A stretch of 64,000 nt of DNA from Asparagopsis taxiformis (Eukaryota > Rhodophyta > Florideophyceae > Bonnemaisoniales > Bonnemaisoniaceae): assembly GCA_030407315.1 (NCBI GenBank), contig JALQPE010001740.1, forward strand, positions 248,001-312,000, read 5' to 3'. The notes under the pieces were generated by a model. That model was given only the letters and a program-made list of their open reading frames with translations. It searched no databases and was not told the origin of the DNA. Below, piece by piece: positions 1 to 9,470 of the stretch (position 1 is its first letter; every line of letters starts with the position of its first letter). The position numbers were made by a program, and so were the translations under genes.

Positions 1-1276
1 CAAAATACATTTCAGCAGGAGATGCGGACGGCAGGACGAAAAGCTTACTCTCCGGTTTGACAAGTTCATAGGATGTTGGAGAGCCGCCATTCAACCTGGT
101 TGCATATTGCATCTGCGCCTGCTTGTGTAATTTTTTTAGCGTGAGACTGGCAGACGCTGCCTTAATACAATGACTGACGTCTTCTGCGCTCATCTCTGCA
201 AATTCTCGCAGGGTATTTACATTGGTCACCGCTTCTATTTCAGCTGCCTGCGCACGTGTGATACCTGCAACAAGCAGAAGAGAGTCTCTATCTTCAAGTT
301 GCTTCTCTGCATAAGTCGACCATGGCGACAACTTGTCTGTAGGTGCATCTGGTAATGGCACGGGTGCGCTTTCGTCAAACGCTTCAAGAAAAGCATGGAA
401 ATCATGGGACGTACGCCTGTAAAGATAGTGCAGTGTGCGAGATGGAATGGAGGTGGGGGGTTTTTCAGGCGGTCCGAGCCACAAATAAGTACGCTTCGAC
501 ACAACAAGATTCATGTGAGCAATCATTGCGGAAAGCAGTGCGTTGTATACAGCGGCTTGGATTGCATAATCGGGACGCTGTGTTGACGACAGCTTTATTT
601 CACATACTGTGTATGAAGCTTCCTGTTCTGGGATTAGTGCTGTTCGCTGGAAAGGATCGAGACTGTTCAGGATTAGCATATCTGCGTATCCAGTAAACGT
701 GTGATCACGCAATGCGGCACCGATAATCAGAGGAGTACGACGAAGAATAGCAGATTCAGTTAGTGAGTATCGCTCCGGACTTGCAAATGGAACGTGGTAT
801 ACTATCTGCTCCTCTCGTAAGGAGGGGTTTGCAGATGTTATAAGATCAAGAATGTGCTGAATGGCACGCCTCTCATGTGCTTGACCAGCACGCGAGAGGG
901 CGCCATCCAGGAGAGATGGAGTGTCTGGAACAATGTATGGAGGGAGTTTGTTTCGACGTCTGAGCTCAGACAAATGTGAACTGAAGAGTGACTTTCGGAA
1001 AAGAACGAGATCATACGGCGTGCGTAAGCGCTGGCGTGAAGGGCTTGGAGGCCTCGGAGATGAAGATTGAAATTGGGAATTTGACTGTGGTGGCAATTCA
1101 GTTCGAGTACAAGTGTAGCGCCATCTGGATTTGATCGGCACTGGAAACTGAATCGGAACTAGGAAGGATGTTCGCAAGGAAACGCGATGTAGAGGGATCA
1201 GGGGGCAAGAGGAGGGGAATGCATGTCGCGGCAGAGAGCCCCGATGGCTACAGCCGATGACAAATGATACAGACAT
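1..1276 (-). CDS. TM0106-family RecB-like nuclease, N-terminal part (cut by window edge)
   Basis: An open frame runs on the minus strand from an ATG at 1276-1274 to the left edge without a stop (about 425 residues visible). It is a predicted DNA nuclease of the RecB/PD-(D/E)XK superfamily, TM0106 branch. The RecB-like core shows as GYADMLIL followed by TVCEIKLS, fitting the D...E-x-K catalytic pattern, and is followed by RPDYAIQAAVYNALLSAMI. Downstream, EDRDSLLLVAGITRAQ resembles the 'DDHLSLVAGI.R.Q' stretch of bacterial members, and LHKQAQMQY with PSASPAEMYF matches the block that precedes the helicase half. Family members usually continue into a superfamily I DNA helicase, so the missing C-terminus probably lies left of the window. 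The first 70 or so residues are rich in Ser, Arg, His and Pro and could be an organelle transit peptide (inference). Confidence 0.65.
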   Translation of the reverse strand, partial: MSVSFVIGCSHRGSLPRHAFPSSCPLIPLHRVSLRTSFLVPIQFPVPIKSRWRYTCTRTELPPQSNSQFQSSSPRPPSPSRQRLRTPYDLVLFRKSLFSSHLSELRRRNKLPPYIVPDTPSLLDGALSRAGQAHERRAIQHILDLITSANPSLREEQIVYHVPFASPERYSLTESAILRRTPLIIGAALRDHTFTGYADMLILNSLDPFQRTALIPEQEASYTVCEIKLSSTQRPDYAIQAAVYNALLSAMIAHMNLVVSKRTYLWLGPPEKPPTSIPSRTLHYLYRRTSHDFHAFLEAFDESAPVPLPDAPTDKLSPWSTYAEKQLEDRDSLLLVAGITRAQAAEIEAVTNVNTLREFAEMSAEDVSHCIKAASASLTLKKLHKQAQMQYATRLNGGSPTSYELVKPESKLFVLPSASPAEMYF

Positions 1277-1536
1277 TGGCACACTGGCTCGCGGTGATGG
1301 CAAGGACCCGCTCAGTTGTGCATCTGCTTTATGACGTTCGGAGAAAATATAAAAAAAAGGGCCAACTAGCAGATGTCGTCTTACAACAATAATATTCCAG
1401 ACACACCATCGTTTGGGACATTCGTGTAGATGTCTCCCACTTCCAGTGCCAGACTTTGATCAGCTCAGATCATACGGAGACTAATTCGCAGGGCTGGGCT
1501 TCATATCCTTGCAATTGCAGTGGCAGTTAACTCAAA

Positions 1537-3438
1537 ATGGAACCACCCGAGTCTGCGCATCGTTACGATCAATCCCCAAATGGTGTCCGCCCAGCTCTAT
1601 CTGCGCCATCCGAGCTGTCCGAATTCCTGGAAGACGATACAGATCAACTGAGAAGCCATCAGCAGCCTTCATATGCCAGCACTACTCCATCCCGTCGCTC
1701 CAAGTCGTTTTACATCGTCATAGCACTCTTGCTTTTCTCCTTGGCAGTATCCGTATGGACATCCCACTCTTCCAAACGCGCAGCCGCTCAATGCCCAGAT
1801 TGCAATTGCGGACGAGAAGGAGGCGTACCCCCGCTATCAAAGGAAGGCGCAGAGGCGATGCTAGGAACTGGTCTATCCTTGTTCACGCTGCAGCTCATTT
1901 TGTGTGTGTTCGCAACATACATTCTTGTACAGAATCAACTTATATATCTGCCTGCTTGTATCGCTTACGTGCTGCTTGGGATCTTGGTGGGTAGCTTAGT
2001 TCGCGTTAGTGGTGCTACCGATGCGTTGGGGCTCAGTCTACCAAATCAAGAACAGTTCTTCACATTCATTCTGCCTCCTATTATTCTCGAGGCAGGGTAC
2101 TCGCTTAATAAGCGCAACTTTTTTGGAGAAGGACTTGGAATATTCTTACTTGCATTGCCAGGAACGGTCATCTCAGCTCTCGTGTTTGGTCTCGGGATCT
2201 ACACCGTAGGGCTCTTTAGCGTCAGTTATTATTTCTCCTTCTGGGAAGCCATGACTTTCGGTGCATTGCTCTCGGCAGTGGACCCTGTTGCAACAATTGC
2301 TATATTTTCCGCTCTCAAGGTTGATAAGACATTACATTTCCTCGTCTTTGGGGAGTCGGTCCTAAATGATGCAGTCGCCATCGTGCTTTATCGTACCTTT
2401 TCCCGTTTAATTGGATCTACAATCACCACATTTTACCATCCGCTGTTCAATTTCTTCTATGTGTTCTTCGGTTCCGTTGTCATTGGTGCTGCATTAGGTG
2501 CTGCGACATCACTTGTGTTGAAACATACAAATCTTCATCGTTCGCCATCTTTGGAATTCTCATTCTACTTGCTTATGGCTTACCTGCCATACCCAGTATG
2601 CGATGGGCTAAGTATGAGTGGCATTCTTGGAATCCTTGTAAGTTCGGTCATGTTGGCACATTATGCACATTACAATCTATCAAAAGTTACACAAATATCG
2701 GCGCAGCAGGTATTCCGGTCGCTGGCTTTCTTAGCGGAGACATTTGTTTTTGTCTATCTCGGGACTGCATTGACTTCTTTCAACCACTCATGGCACATCC
2801 AAACAATCGCATGGGGCATTGTGTTTACGCTCGTATCTCGCGCAGCTAACGTGTACCCACTCACCAATTTGTTGAATCGCTGGAGAACGGACAAGATATC
2901 GCGCAAAACAAAGTTTATCATGTGGTTCAGTGGATCTCTACGTGGAGCAATTGCGTGGGCATTATCACTTAGCCTGCCATCACGAAACGGATCGGACGAT
3001 ACGCGACGGGTGGTGATTTCCTCAACGCTTGCTATTGTTCTATTTACAGTAATTGTACTTGGTGGCGGGATGCTGCCATTATTGCGATTGCTGCATATTG
3101 AAGAGGGTCGAGAGAATGACAGCGACGACAATGCACCTGAGGAGACAGACCAGACGCATGACGAAGCTTCTCGACTAGCAACAAGGTTACAGCGGATAGA
3201 TGAAACTTGGGTCAAGCCATTCCTGCTGGCATCGTCTACTCGAGTAATGGTGGCCACGAACAGAACATTGCAAACGCTAGCGGTATCAGATGTGGAGCGG
3301 CTGACGCCTCACGAATTGGGATCATTGCTTGACTCTTCGGCAGCAATTGATTTGCCATTTCCAGCTGTTGAAGAGGAGATGGGTGAGGAGGTTGCTGTGG
3401 TTGTACACAAAGGTGATCTAATGCCTGACGAAAAGTGA
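1537..3438 (+). CDS. Na+(K+)/H+ exchanger, CPA1 family, endosomal NHE type
   Basis: 633-residue polytopic antiporter exchanging Na+ or K+ for H+ across an endomembrane or the plasma membrane. After a hydrophilic N-terminus there is a hydrophobic segment at about 57-77 and then the CPA1 core of 10-12 membrane segments. LPPIILEAGYSLNKRNFF resembles the endosomal NHE6/7/9 and NHX5/6 branch. AVDPVATIAIF carries Asp249 and GESVLNDAVAIVLYR carries the paired Asn277-Asp278 of the ion site; GSLRGAIAWALSL holds the conserved Arg of a late helix. The last 110 or so residues are an acidic cytosolic tail. Length is typical of the family. The ATG follows a short leader and no upstream in-frame ATG was seen. 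The stop lies 40 bp from the stop of the opposing CMC2 gene. Confidence 0.9.
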   Translation: MEPPESAHRYDQSPNGVRPALSAPSELSEFLEDDTDQLRSHQQPSYASTTPSRRSKSFYIVIALLLFSLAVSVWTSHSSKRAAAQCPDCNCGREGGVPPLSKEGAEAMLGTGLSLFTLQLILCVFATYILVQNQLIYLPACIAYVLLGILVGSLVRVSGATDALGLSLPNQEQFFTFILPPIILEAGYSLNKRNFFGEGLGIFLLALPGTVISALVFGLGIYTVGLFSVSYYFSFWEAMTFGALLSAVDPVATIAIFSALKVDKTLHFLVFGESVLNDAVAIVLYRTFSRLIGSTITTFYHPLFNFFYVFFGSVVIGAALGAATSLVLKHTNLHRSPSLEFSFYLLMAYLPYPVCDGLSMSGILGILVSSVMLAHYAHYNLSKVTQISAQQVFRSLAFLAETFVFVYLGTALTSFNHSWHIQTIAWGIVFTLVSRAANVYPLTNLLNRWRTDKISRKTKFIMWFSGSLRGAIAWALSLSLPSRNGSDDTRRVVISSTLAIVLFTVIVLGGGMLPLLRLLHIEEGRENDSDDNAPEETDQTHDEASRLATRLQRIDETWVKPFLLASSTRVMVATNRTLQTLAVSDVERLTPHELGSLLDSSAAIDLPFPAVEEEMGEEVAVVVHKGDLMPDEK

Positions 3439-3478
3439 AGTTGTGAATGTCGATGGAAGGGTATGGAATTGTGTAACA

Positions 3479-3803
3479 TCAGGAAGAATTTTGCTGTTGC
3501 TCCTCATCAAACATCTTTTTGAGGCGGGCCTTCTCCTTGCGTGCCTTTTGAGCATTCAATTCGCGTTTAACAAGGTATTGATCCGAGAGGCACTTGTCCA
3601 GAGATGCCTTTGCATCATTACAAGCGCCGATGAATTTCGCAAATGTGTTTTGCTTGTGGCACTGATCAAGTTGTTCTATGGCATCCTGACACTGCGATTG
3701 GTGGGTATTTAAAACGAGTTAGTTGAGTATGAGCAAAGATTGAGAAGTTGAGTAATTTGAGACGAACCATCGGGTGCAGATGGGGCGCGAGCGGCGGGTG
3801 CAT
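3479..3803 (-). CDS. CMC2: CMC2-like cytochrome c oxidase assembly protein (two exons)
   Basis: Two exons give an 82-residue protein. Exon 1 is 3803-3768 (12 codons, start MHPPLAPHLHPM), a 76-nt phase-0 intron spans 3767-3692 (GT...CAG), and exon 2 is 3691-3479. The start closely matches the conserved CMC2 opening MHP-L-PHLH. Exon 2 carries the twin CX9C motif: CQDAIEQLDQC, then CNDAKASLDKC. Length matches the human protein (79 residues). Known role: a mitochondrial intermembrane-space protein, imported through the Mia40 disulfide relay, that helps early assembly of cytochrome c oxidase. The Lys/Glu-rich C-terminus should be helical. It is convergent with the exchanger gene and head-to-head with CK2 alpha. 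Neither exon forms a long ORF, so a simple ORF scan would miss the gene. Confidence 0.88.
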
Positions 3804-4209
3804 GACTGCGGCGGGTAACGATGGTGGTGTGACGAGGCGATGTGCTGGGTCGACACACAAGGCGAATGACTCGTGTAGGTAGTGCAGCGGCTGCGGGGGA
3901 CACCCTGCCAAAATTTATCCAATTCCAGCTTGTCAAACAGCGCTCAAAATCACCAATAAAATTCACTCTCAACCTGCGCTCAAGTCGCAGTGAACACCTG
4001 ACGTGACGCGACTTTGGTCCAACCCGACCATCTTCTCACCCGCACCGCGCGCAACGCCGCCCTCCTACTTTGTTGCCATTCTTGTAGCCGCCCCCACTGT
4101 TCACCGCCAGTATTCACCGTGGAGGGGACCCGACGCTTTGAGCTGGGCGGCGCCGGCCCAGCCGGCCCGGAAACTGCCGCCCGTCGTGCACGCCGTCATC
4201 GCGGCGGAG

Positions 4210-5388
4210 AGGTTAGCGTTGCGACTGTGTACGCAAACGTAAATTCCCATCGACCTCCAGAGTATTGGGACTATGATAACTTGCACGTTCGATGGGGGTA
4301 AGCAGCTATCATTCTTGTTCAACGATCCACAGCCCAAAACTCGTAGATTGACAGTTTTTCGTTTGGTTTCATTGTGTTTGTTTGCTTGCTTTTTGTGCAG
4401 AGACCAGGATAACTATGAAGTGGTGCGCAAAGTCGGTCGTGGCAAATACTCGGATGTCTTCGAGGGTATCAACGTTGTCAATAATGAAAAGTGCATTATT
4501 AAGATTCTGAAACCAGTGAAGAAGAAGAAGATCAAGCGTGAGATTAAGATTCTGCAAGGACTATGTGGTGGCACCAACATCATCAAGCTGTATGATATCT
4601 GTCGCGATCCTCATTCCAAGGTACCGTCGCTCATTTTCGAACATGTGAATAACCGTGACTTCAAAACGTTGTTCCCAACGTTCACATCGGAGGATGTGCG
4701 CTACTACATTTACGAAGTGCTGAAAGCGCTGGATTACGCGCATTCGAACGGCGTGATGCACCGCGACGTCAAGCCGCACAACATCGTGGTCGATCACGAG
4801 AACCGAAAGTTGCGATTGATCGATTGGGGACTGGCCGAGTTCTACCACCCGAACAAGGAGTATAATGTACGGGTGGCGTCGCGATACTTCAAAGGCCCCG
4901 AGCTACTGGTCGACCTGCAGGACTACGACTATTCGCTGGACTTGTGGTCTCTCGGGTGCATGTTTGCAGGGATGATATTCCGGCGGGAGCCGTTTTTCCA
5001 CGGGCACGACAATCAGGATCAACTGGTGAAAATCGCACGGGTACTGGGGACGAAGGACCTGTTTGAATACACGAGCAAGTACGGCCTGGAGTTGGACCCC
5101 AACTTGCTCGGGCTGATTGGTTCGCATCAGCGCAAGCCGTGGGACAAGTTTATCACTGACGAAAACAGGCATCTGGTGACGGCGGACGCGCTGGATTTGC
5201 TGGACCAGATGCTGGTGTACGACCATCAAAAGCGGATCACGGCCAAGATGGCCATGCATCACGAGTTTTTCAGCTCGGTGCGGGAGGCGGCATCGGCGCA
5301 GAATGAGGATGGGACAAATTCGGAAACTGGAAATGGAACGGCGGCGGGGCAATCAGCGAATGGGAATGACGCAATGAGCATTGCGTGA
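4210..5388 (+). CDS. CK2A: Casein kinase 2 catalytic subunit alpha
   Basis: Ser/Thr kinase, constitutively active, that with a beta subunit phosphorylates acidic sites. Exon A ends at 4297 and reads [17 protein letters not shown]...HVRWG, the conserved CK2 alpha N-terminus. A 103-nt intron (4298-4400, GTAAGC...GTGCAG) joins it to [18 protein letters not shown] in exon B (4401-5388). Diagnostic features are the glycine loop [12 protein letters not shown], the basic [15 protein letters not shown] stretch, catalytic [11 protein letters not shown] in place of DFG, and [14 protein letters not shown]. Exon A has no ATG. A small upstream exon at 3802-3814 (M-T-A-A), spliced by a 395-nt GT-AG intron to 4210, would give a sensible start ([15 protein letters not shown]), but this is a proposal. 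An ATG at 4273 reads through the intron in frame but would lose the conserved N-terminus. Confidence 0.92.
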
Positions 5389-6406
5389 GAGTGGGAATGC
5401 GGATGGCTTGGTTGTGCTACATTGTTTTGCATGGATGAAGTTGAGTAGTTTATGTGTGTAGTAGGGTGCCATCTGTGGTGTGGTGTGGTGTTGGTTGGAA
5501 TTGCAGGTCTTGCTTTTGAAAGTTGTTGCAGGTCAAGTGGGTTTATGGTGCGATTTGAATGACGGCGTTGCTGTTAGAATGTTTGTTCAAGTATAAAAGA
5601 CGGTGGTTTGGTTGTGTGAATACAGCTATACAGGGGTTTTCATACTTTGTAGTACCTGAGCGCCCATATTCCCCCTGCCAACTGGCGTTGTCTCATTGGA
5701 CAATCCTCCCTCGTCCACGCTGTCTACGGGCCGGGAATGTGTCCAGCACGCGTGGCCCCTTGCCGTTGATTTTCCTCGTTTCATTCGTCTTTACCGCTCG
5801 ACAGTGCAGAGCGCTTGAATTGAGGACGCGACTTGATCATCACGTCATGCTCGTTGAATTGACCACGCGTCCACCAATACTCATTTCGTCGTTATCGTTC
5901 CGCAACGTTTCTTCATGAAAAGTTGCGCGAGTCCTCCACTTGCGACCTATAGAGTTCGGCGCTACACCAACCTCTTCGCTTGCTTCATACGTCTCATCAG
6001 TCTGCACAAAAACATACTCGCTGAAATACGTTACCGAGCAAAACGCAGTCTCGCCGTTAACCTGCCTGGACTTGTTCGGACGACTCAGCTCTCTCGTCCT
6101 TTCAAGCCGTCTCATTGTCAGGTAAACCGGTTCGAGTGAGCCCTGTGGTACACGTGCAATTCAATTTCTATACGTATGCTCTATAAAAAAATGCACGACG
6201 CCATTGGTCCACTTGTCCTCCAAACATTTCAAATGGAAAGAACAAACTACCGACGGGCGGCTGCCTCGATCGATGCTCAGATCAGCCAAAATCCACACGT
6301 ACAACGCAGCAATGCCACTGCCAGATGCCATTGACAAATTAGATCTCCCTCCACCTCTGTCATCTCTTTCGGCAGCCATCAATAATACAACATCCACCTC
6401 ATAAAC
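5389..6406. other. Intergenic region between CK2 alpha and DapL
   Basis: 1018 bp without a convincing gene. A TG-rich run at about 5474-5492 lies in the CK2 alpha 3' flank. Short open frames on both strands (for example 5840-6115 minus, 91 codons) have no recognisable motif. The right part should hold the DapL promoter and 5' UTR; no clear TATA box is asserted. Confidence 0.6.
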
Positions 6407-7744
6407 ATGGCGTTTGTTTCCCTTCCGTCTTCCACATTCGTCGGCTCATATCTGGCCACAAAAGCCCTCCCCGCCCGGGCCGGTACAACGCCCAGACGTC
6501 CCGTGATCTCCGCTACAGCTGTTCCACGCAATGAAAATCTCGCCAAACTTCAAGCCGGCTACCTCTTTCCAGAGATCGGTCGTCGTCGAGCAGCCTACCT
6601 TGCACAATTTCCAGATGCAGATATCATCTCTCTGGGCATAGGTGACACCACCATGCCGATCCCCTCCCACATCTGCTCCGGGCTCATGGAGGGCGCCGCC
6701 AAGCTGGGCACCGTCGATGGCTACACTGGCTACGGTGCTGAACAAGGTATGAGACCGCTGCGTGAGAAAATCGCATCCGTCTTGTATGAAGGTTCTGTGC
6801 AACCTGACGAGGTTTTTGTGTCTGACGGCGCAAAATGTGACATCTCCCGTCTGCAGCAGGTCTTCGGATCCCAGATCACTGTTGCCGTGCAGGACCCTAG
6901 CTATCCAGTCTACGTCGATACTTCGGTTATGTCCGGACAAACTGGCCAGTATGAACAGTCCAGGAAGCAGTTCAATAACATCGAGTACATGAAATGTGAC
7001 GCCAGTAATGACTTTTTCCCTGATTTGTCAATAGTGGGCCGTACTGATATCATCTTCTTCTGCTCACCGAATAATCCGACTGGTGCCGCTGCAACCAGAG
7101 ATCAACTCACGCAGCTGGTGAATTTTGCCAGGAAGAATGGAAGTATTATTGTGTTTGATGCTGCATACGCGCCATTTATCAATTCCCCATCGATTCCAAA
7201 GTCGATCTTTGAAATCGAAGGTGCTAGAGAGTGCGCTCTCGAGGTCAATTCTTTCTCAAAGTATGCTGGCTTCACTGGTGTTCGACTCGGATGGGTCGTC
7301 GTTCCAAACGAACTCAAGTTTGCTGACGGTTCAGCTGTTCGTGACGATTTCAATCGTGTGATGACGACATGTTTCAACGGAGCCAGTAGTATCTCGCAGT
7401 ACGGCGGACTTGCCTGTCTTGACCCGCAGGGTCATCAGGAAATTCAGGATCTCATCAGCTATTATCTTGGCAACGCCGCGATGCTCAGAAAGACGATGGT
7501 CGACTTGGGATTCGATGTGTACGGCGGAACGGATGCCCCCTACATTTGGGTCGGGTTCCCTGGGCGTGAAAGTTGGGACGTGTTCTCAGATATCCTGAAT
7601 AAGGCACAGGTTGTCACTATCCCGGGCGCTGGGTTTGGCCCTGGTGGTGAGGGCTACCTCCGATTAAGCGCTTTTGCCAAGCGTTCGGCTTGCGAAGAGG
7701 CGTGTAAGAGGTTGCGTGAAATGTATGCAGGGGTTGTTGTCTAG
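6407..7744 (+). CDS. DAPL: LL-diaminopimelate aminotransferase, plastid-targeted
   Basis: 445 residues. It catalyses transamination of tetrahydrodipicolinate with glutamate to LL-diaminopimelate (EC 2.6.1.83), the plant, algal and cyanobacterial shortcut of lysine synthesis. About 40 residues rich in Ser, Thr, Ala and Arg precede the mature part (NENLAKLQAGYLFPEIGRRR) and look like a plastid transit peptide. Family signatures: LGIGDTTMPIP, DGYTGYGAEQGM, FVSDGAKCDISRLQ, FFCSPNNPTGAA and the PLP-lysine region NSFSKYAGFTGVRLGW, with Lys285 as the Schiff-base residue. Length fits the plant DapL family plus transit peptide. The ATG at 6407 starts the transit peptide. The gene is intronless and its stop is 52 bp from the stop of the convergent DRG1. 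Confidence 0.94.
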   Translation: MAFVSLPSSTFVGSYLATKALPARAGTTPRRPVISATAVPRNENLAKLQAGYLFPEIGRRRAAYLAQFPDADIISLGIGDTTMPIPSHICSGLMEGAAKLGTVDGYTGYGAEQGMRPLREKIASVLYEGSVQPDEVFVSDGAKCDISRLQQVFGSQITVAVQDPSYPVYVDTSVMSGQTGQYEQSRKQFNNIEYMKCDASNDFFPDLSIVGRTDIIFFCSPNNPTGAAATRDQLTQLVNFARKNGSIIVFDAAYAPFINSPSIPKSIFEIEGARECALEVNSFSKYAGFTGVRLGWVVVPNELKFADGSAVRDDFNRVMTTCFNGASSISQYGGLACLDPQGHQEIQDLISYYLGNAAMLRKTMVDLGFDVYGGTDAPYIWVGFPGRESWDVFSDILNKAQVVTIPGAGFGPGGEGYLRLSAFAKRSACEEACKRLREMYAGVVV

Positions 7745-7796
7745 TGGTTTACGAATGCGAATAAACTATGCGGCTGGTGAATCAGATTGAAGTTTT

Positions 7797-9071
7797 TTAC
7801 TTAGTCATGACTTGGATTACATCTTCGTCTTGCATTTGATGTGCGAGACCCACGCGTTGCGGATCGTGTTTCGTCGATCGTCCCCAGACTAATGCGTACC
7901 GGAATTGCGATGGATCTGCTAAACTTCTGTGGATTGCCTTGCAAGCATCTTCGACTTTGCTACCGCCCCTCAGCACGATTGGTTCGGTGAAATCTGGAGC
8001 GGCTCCCTGCTTTTTCGTGTAAACCCGACATAGTCCCAAATGCTCCCAGATCTTCTCAACGACGTAGTCAAGATTGAGCTTGAGATAGCACGACATAATG
8101 ACTGAATTTGGCTCATGAGCTAGTCTGTCGGCCTCTTCAAGCGACACAGCGTCTATCTTACTGTACAGGTATAAGCAACGAATGTATTGACGATTGCCGT
8201 CAATGACGTCAATGAGTTCGTCGACAGTGATATCCTCTCTGATCAGCAGTTCGGCGTTGTGGATTTTGTACTCCCTCAAAACACCGTGCACAACTTTTTC
8301 TGTAATGGTCGTCAGTGGAACCGTTGAGTTGAACGCAATGCCGCCTGCTTTCTTCGGCTTGAAGTACACATCTGGTGGCTTCTTGTTGAGGCGAATTCCA
8401 ACTGATTCCAGCTCGTTTTCCAAGAGTACACGCTGTACGTCGGACTTTGTCGCATCAAGCATGAGCAAGATGAGATCTGCGGAGCGCGCTACTGCAATGA
8501 CCTGACGACCGCGCCCCTTGCCCTGTGCGGCACCTTCGATGATTCCAGGCAAGTCGAGGAGTTGAATTGTCGCGCCTTTGTGCTCGAGAATTCCTGGGAC
8601 ACAGGTGAGGGTTGTGAATTCATCTATGCGATGTGATTGGAACGATGTTAGTTTCTCGTAAAGATGGACGTGATATGCATCGTTGTATTACGTACAGCTT
8701 GCGGCTTCACTCTCAGTTTCAGTTACAGTACTGAGAAATGTACTCTTTCCAGTCGAAGGGAAACCTACGACGGCAACACGGGCATCTCCGTACTTGACGA
8801 CCTCGAAGCCTCGTTCCGCAGAGTTTCCGCCCGATTTGGGTCCATCCAACGCTTCTCGTCGCAACTTTGCCAATTTTGCTTTCAAGATTCCAAGATGCTG
8901 TGGTGCGTTGGCGAAAAAAGGTGATATGTTCTGTGGTTAGCAGCAAGATGATGAATGGATGGTTTGTGAAAAAATGAAAGGCAAGTCATTACTTACGCCC
9001 TCTGTAGCCTTATTCTTCTGAGTTCGAGCCATTTCGAACTCGATGTCCTTGATTCTCTCCTGGACCCCCAT
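7797..9071 (-). CDS. DRG1: Developmentally regulated GTP-binding protein 1 (three exons)
   Basis: Three exons: 9071-8997 (25 codons, MGVQERIKDIEFEMARTQ), 8897-8696 and 8623-7797. Introns of 99 nt (8996-8898, GTAAGT...CACAG) and 72 nt (8695-8624, GTACGT...ATAG) have canonical ends. The joined protein is 367 residues, the same length as human DRG1. Visible: HLGILKAKLAKLRRE, P-loop GFPSTGKSTFLS, switch TETESEAASYEFTTLT, G3 DLPGIIEGA, the YSKID G4 element and a C-terminal TGS domain (about 290-365, ending HQMQDEDVIQVM). Known role: an Obg-family translational GTPase that binds ribosomes with the DFRP1 partner. Splice phases restore family residues exactly at both joints (TEG/HLG and S/Y). Confidence 0.93.
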
Positions 9072-9470
9072 TTTGATTTCGAATCTCTACCCGAACAAAC
9101 AAACTCAGTGCGCGTGAGGGCTGGAAAGAAGGCGACGCGGGACGTCAGACTTGTTCTCACGCTTAGTACCTTGTCACAGAAGCGTCGCAGAGATGCAGTC
9201 ACTGCAGAACAGTATTACCCAATAGACTGGTATCACTCGAGCGAAAAAATAAACATCCAAAACTCTAAAAGTAAATTGTTTACGCGCGTGTCGCTGGAGA
9301 TAATTCGTTTAAAAGCCGTTATCGAGTAATTTAGGGTATTGTATCTCGGATCATGTGCACTGGCCTTTCCCTGCCAACTTGAGGAGATCGCATTCCTGCC
9401 GCTTCATCTGGCACCACCACAGTAGATACTCACTTACGCAACCATCTCATCACTCAATTGTAGCGTTGCA
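9072..9470. other. Divergent promoter region DRG1 / Tic110
   Basis: 399 bp between the divergent DRG1 and Tic110 starts. No coding signal or named site is seen. Short A/T-rich runs occur at 9245-9275 and 9310-9340. It probably serves both promoters. Confidence 0.5.

Noticed and set aside
3443..3712. 89-codon plus-strand hydrophobic ORF
   Set aside because: Antisense to CMC2 exon 2, which has the twin CX9C motif; starts just after the exchanger's stop.
6125..6140. GGTTCGAGT resembling a tRNA B box
   Set aside because: No partner A box or cloverleaf around it.
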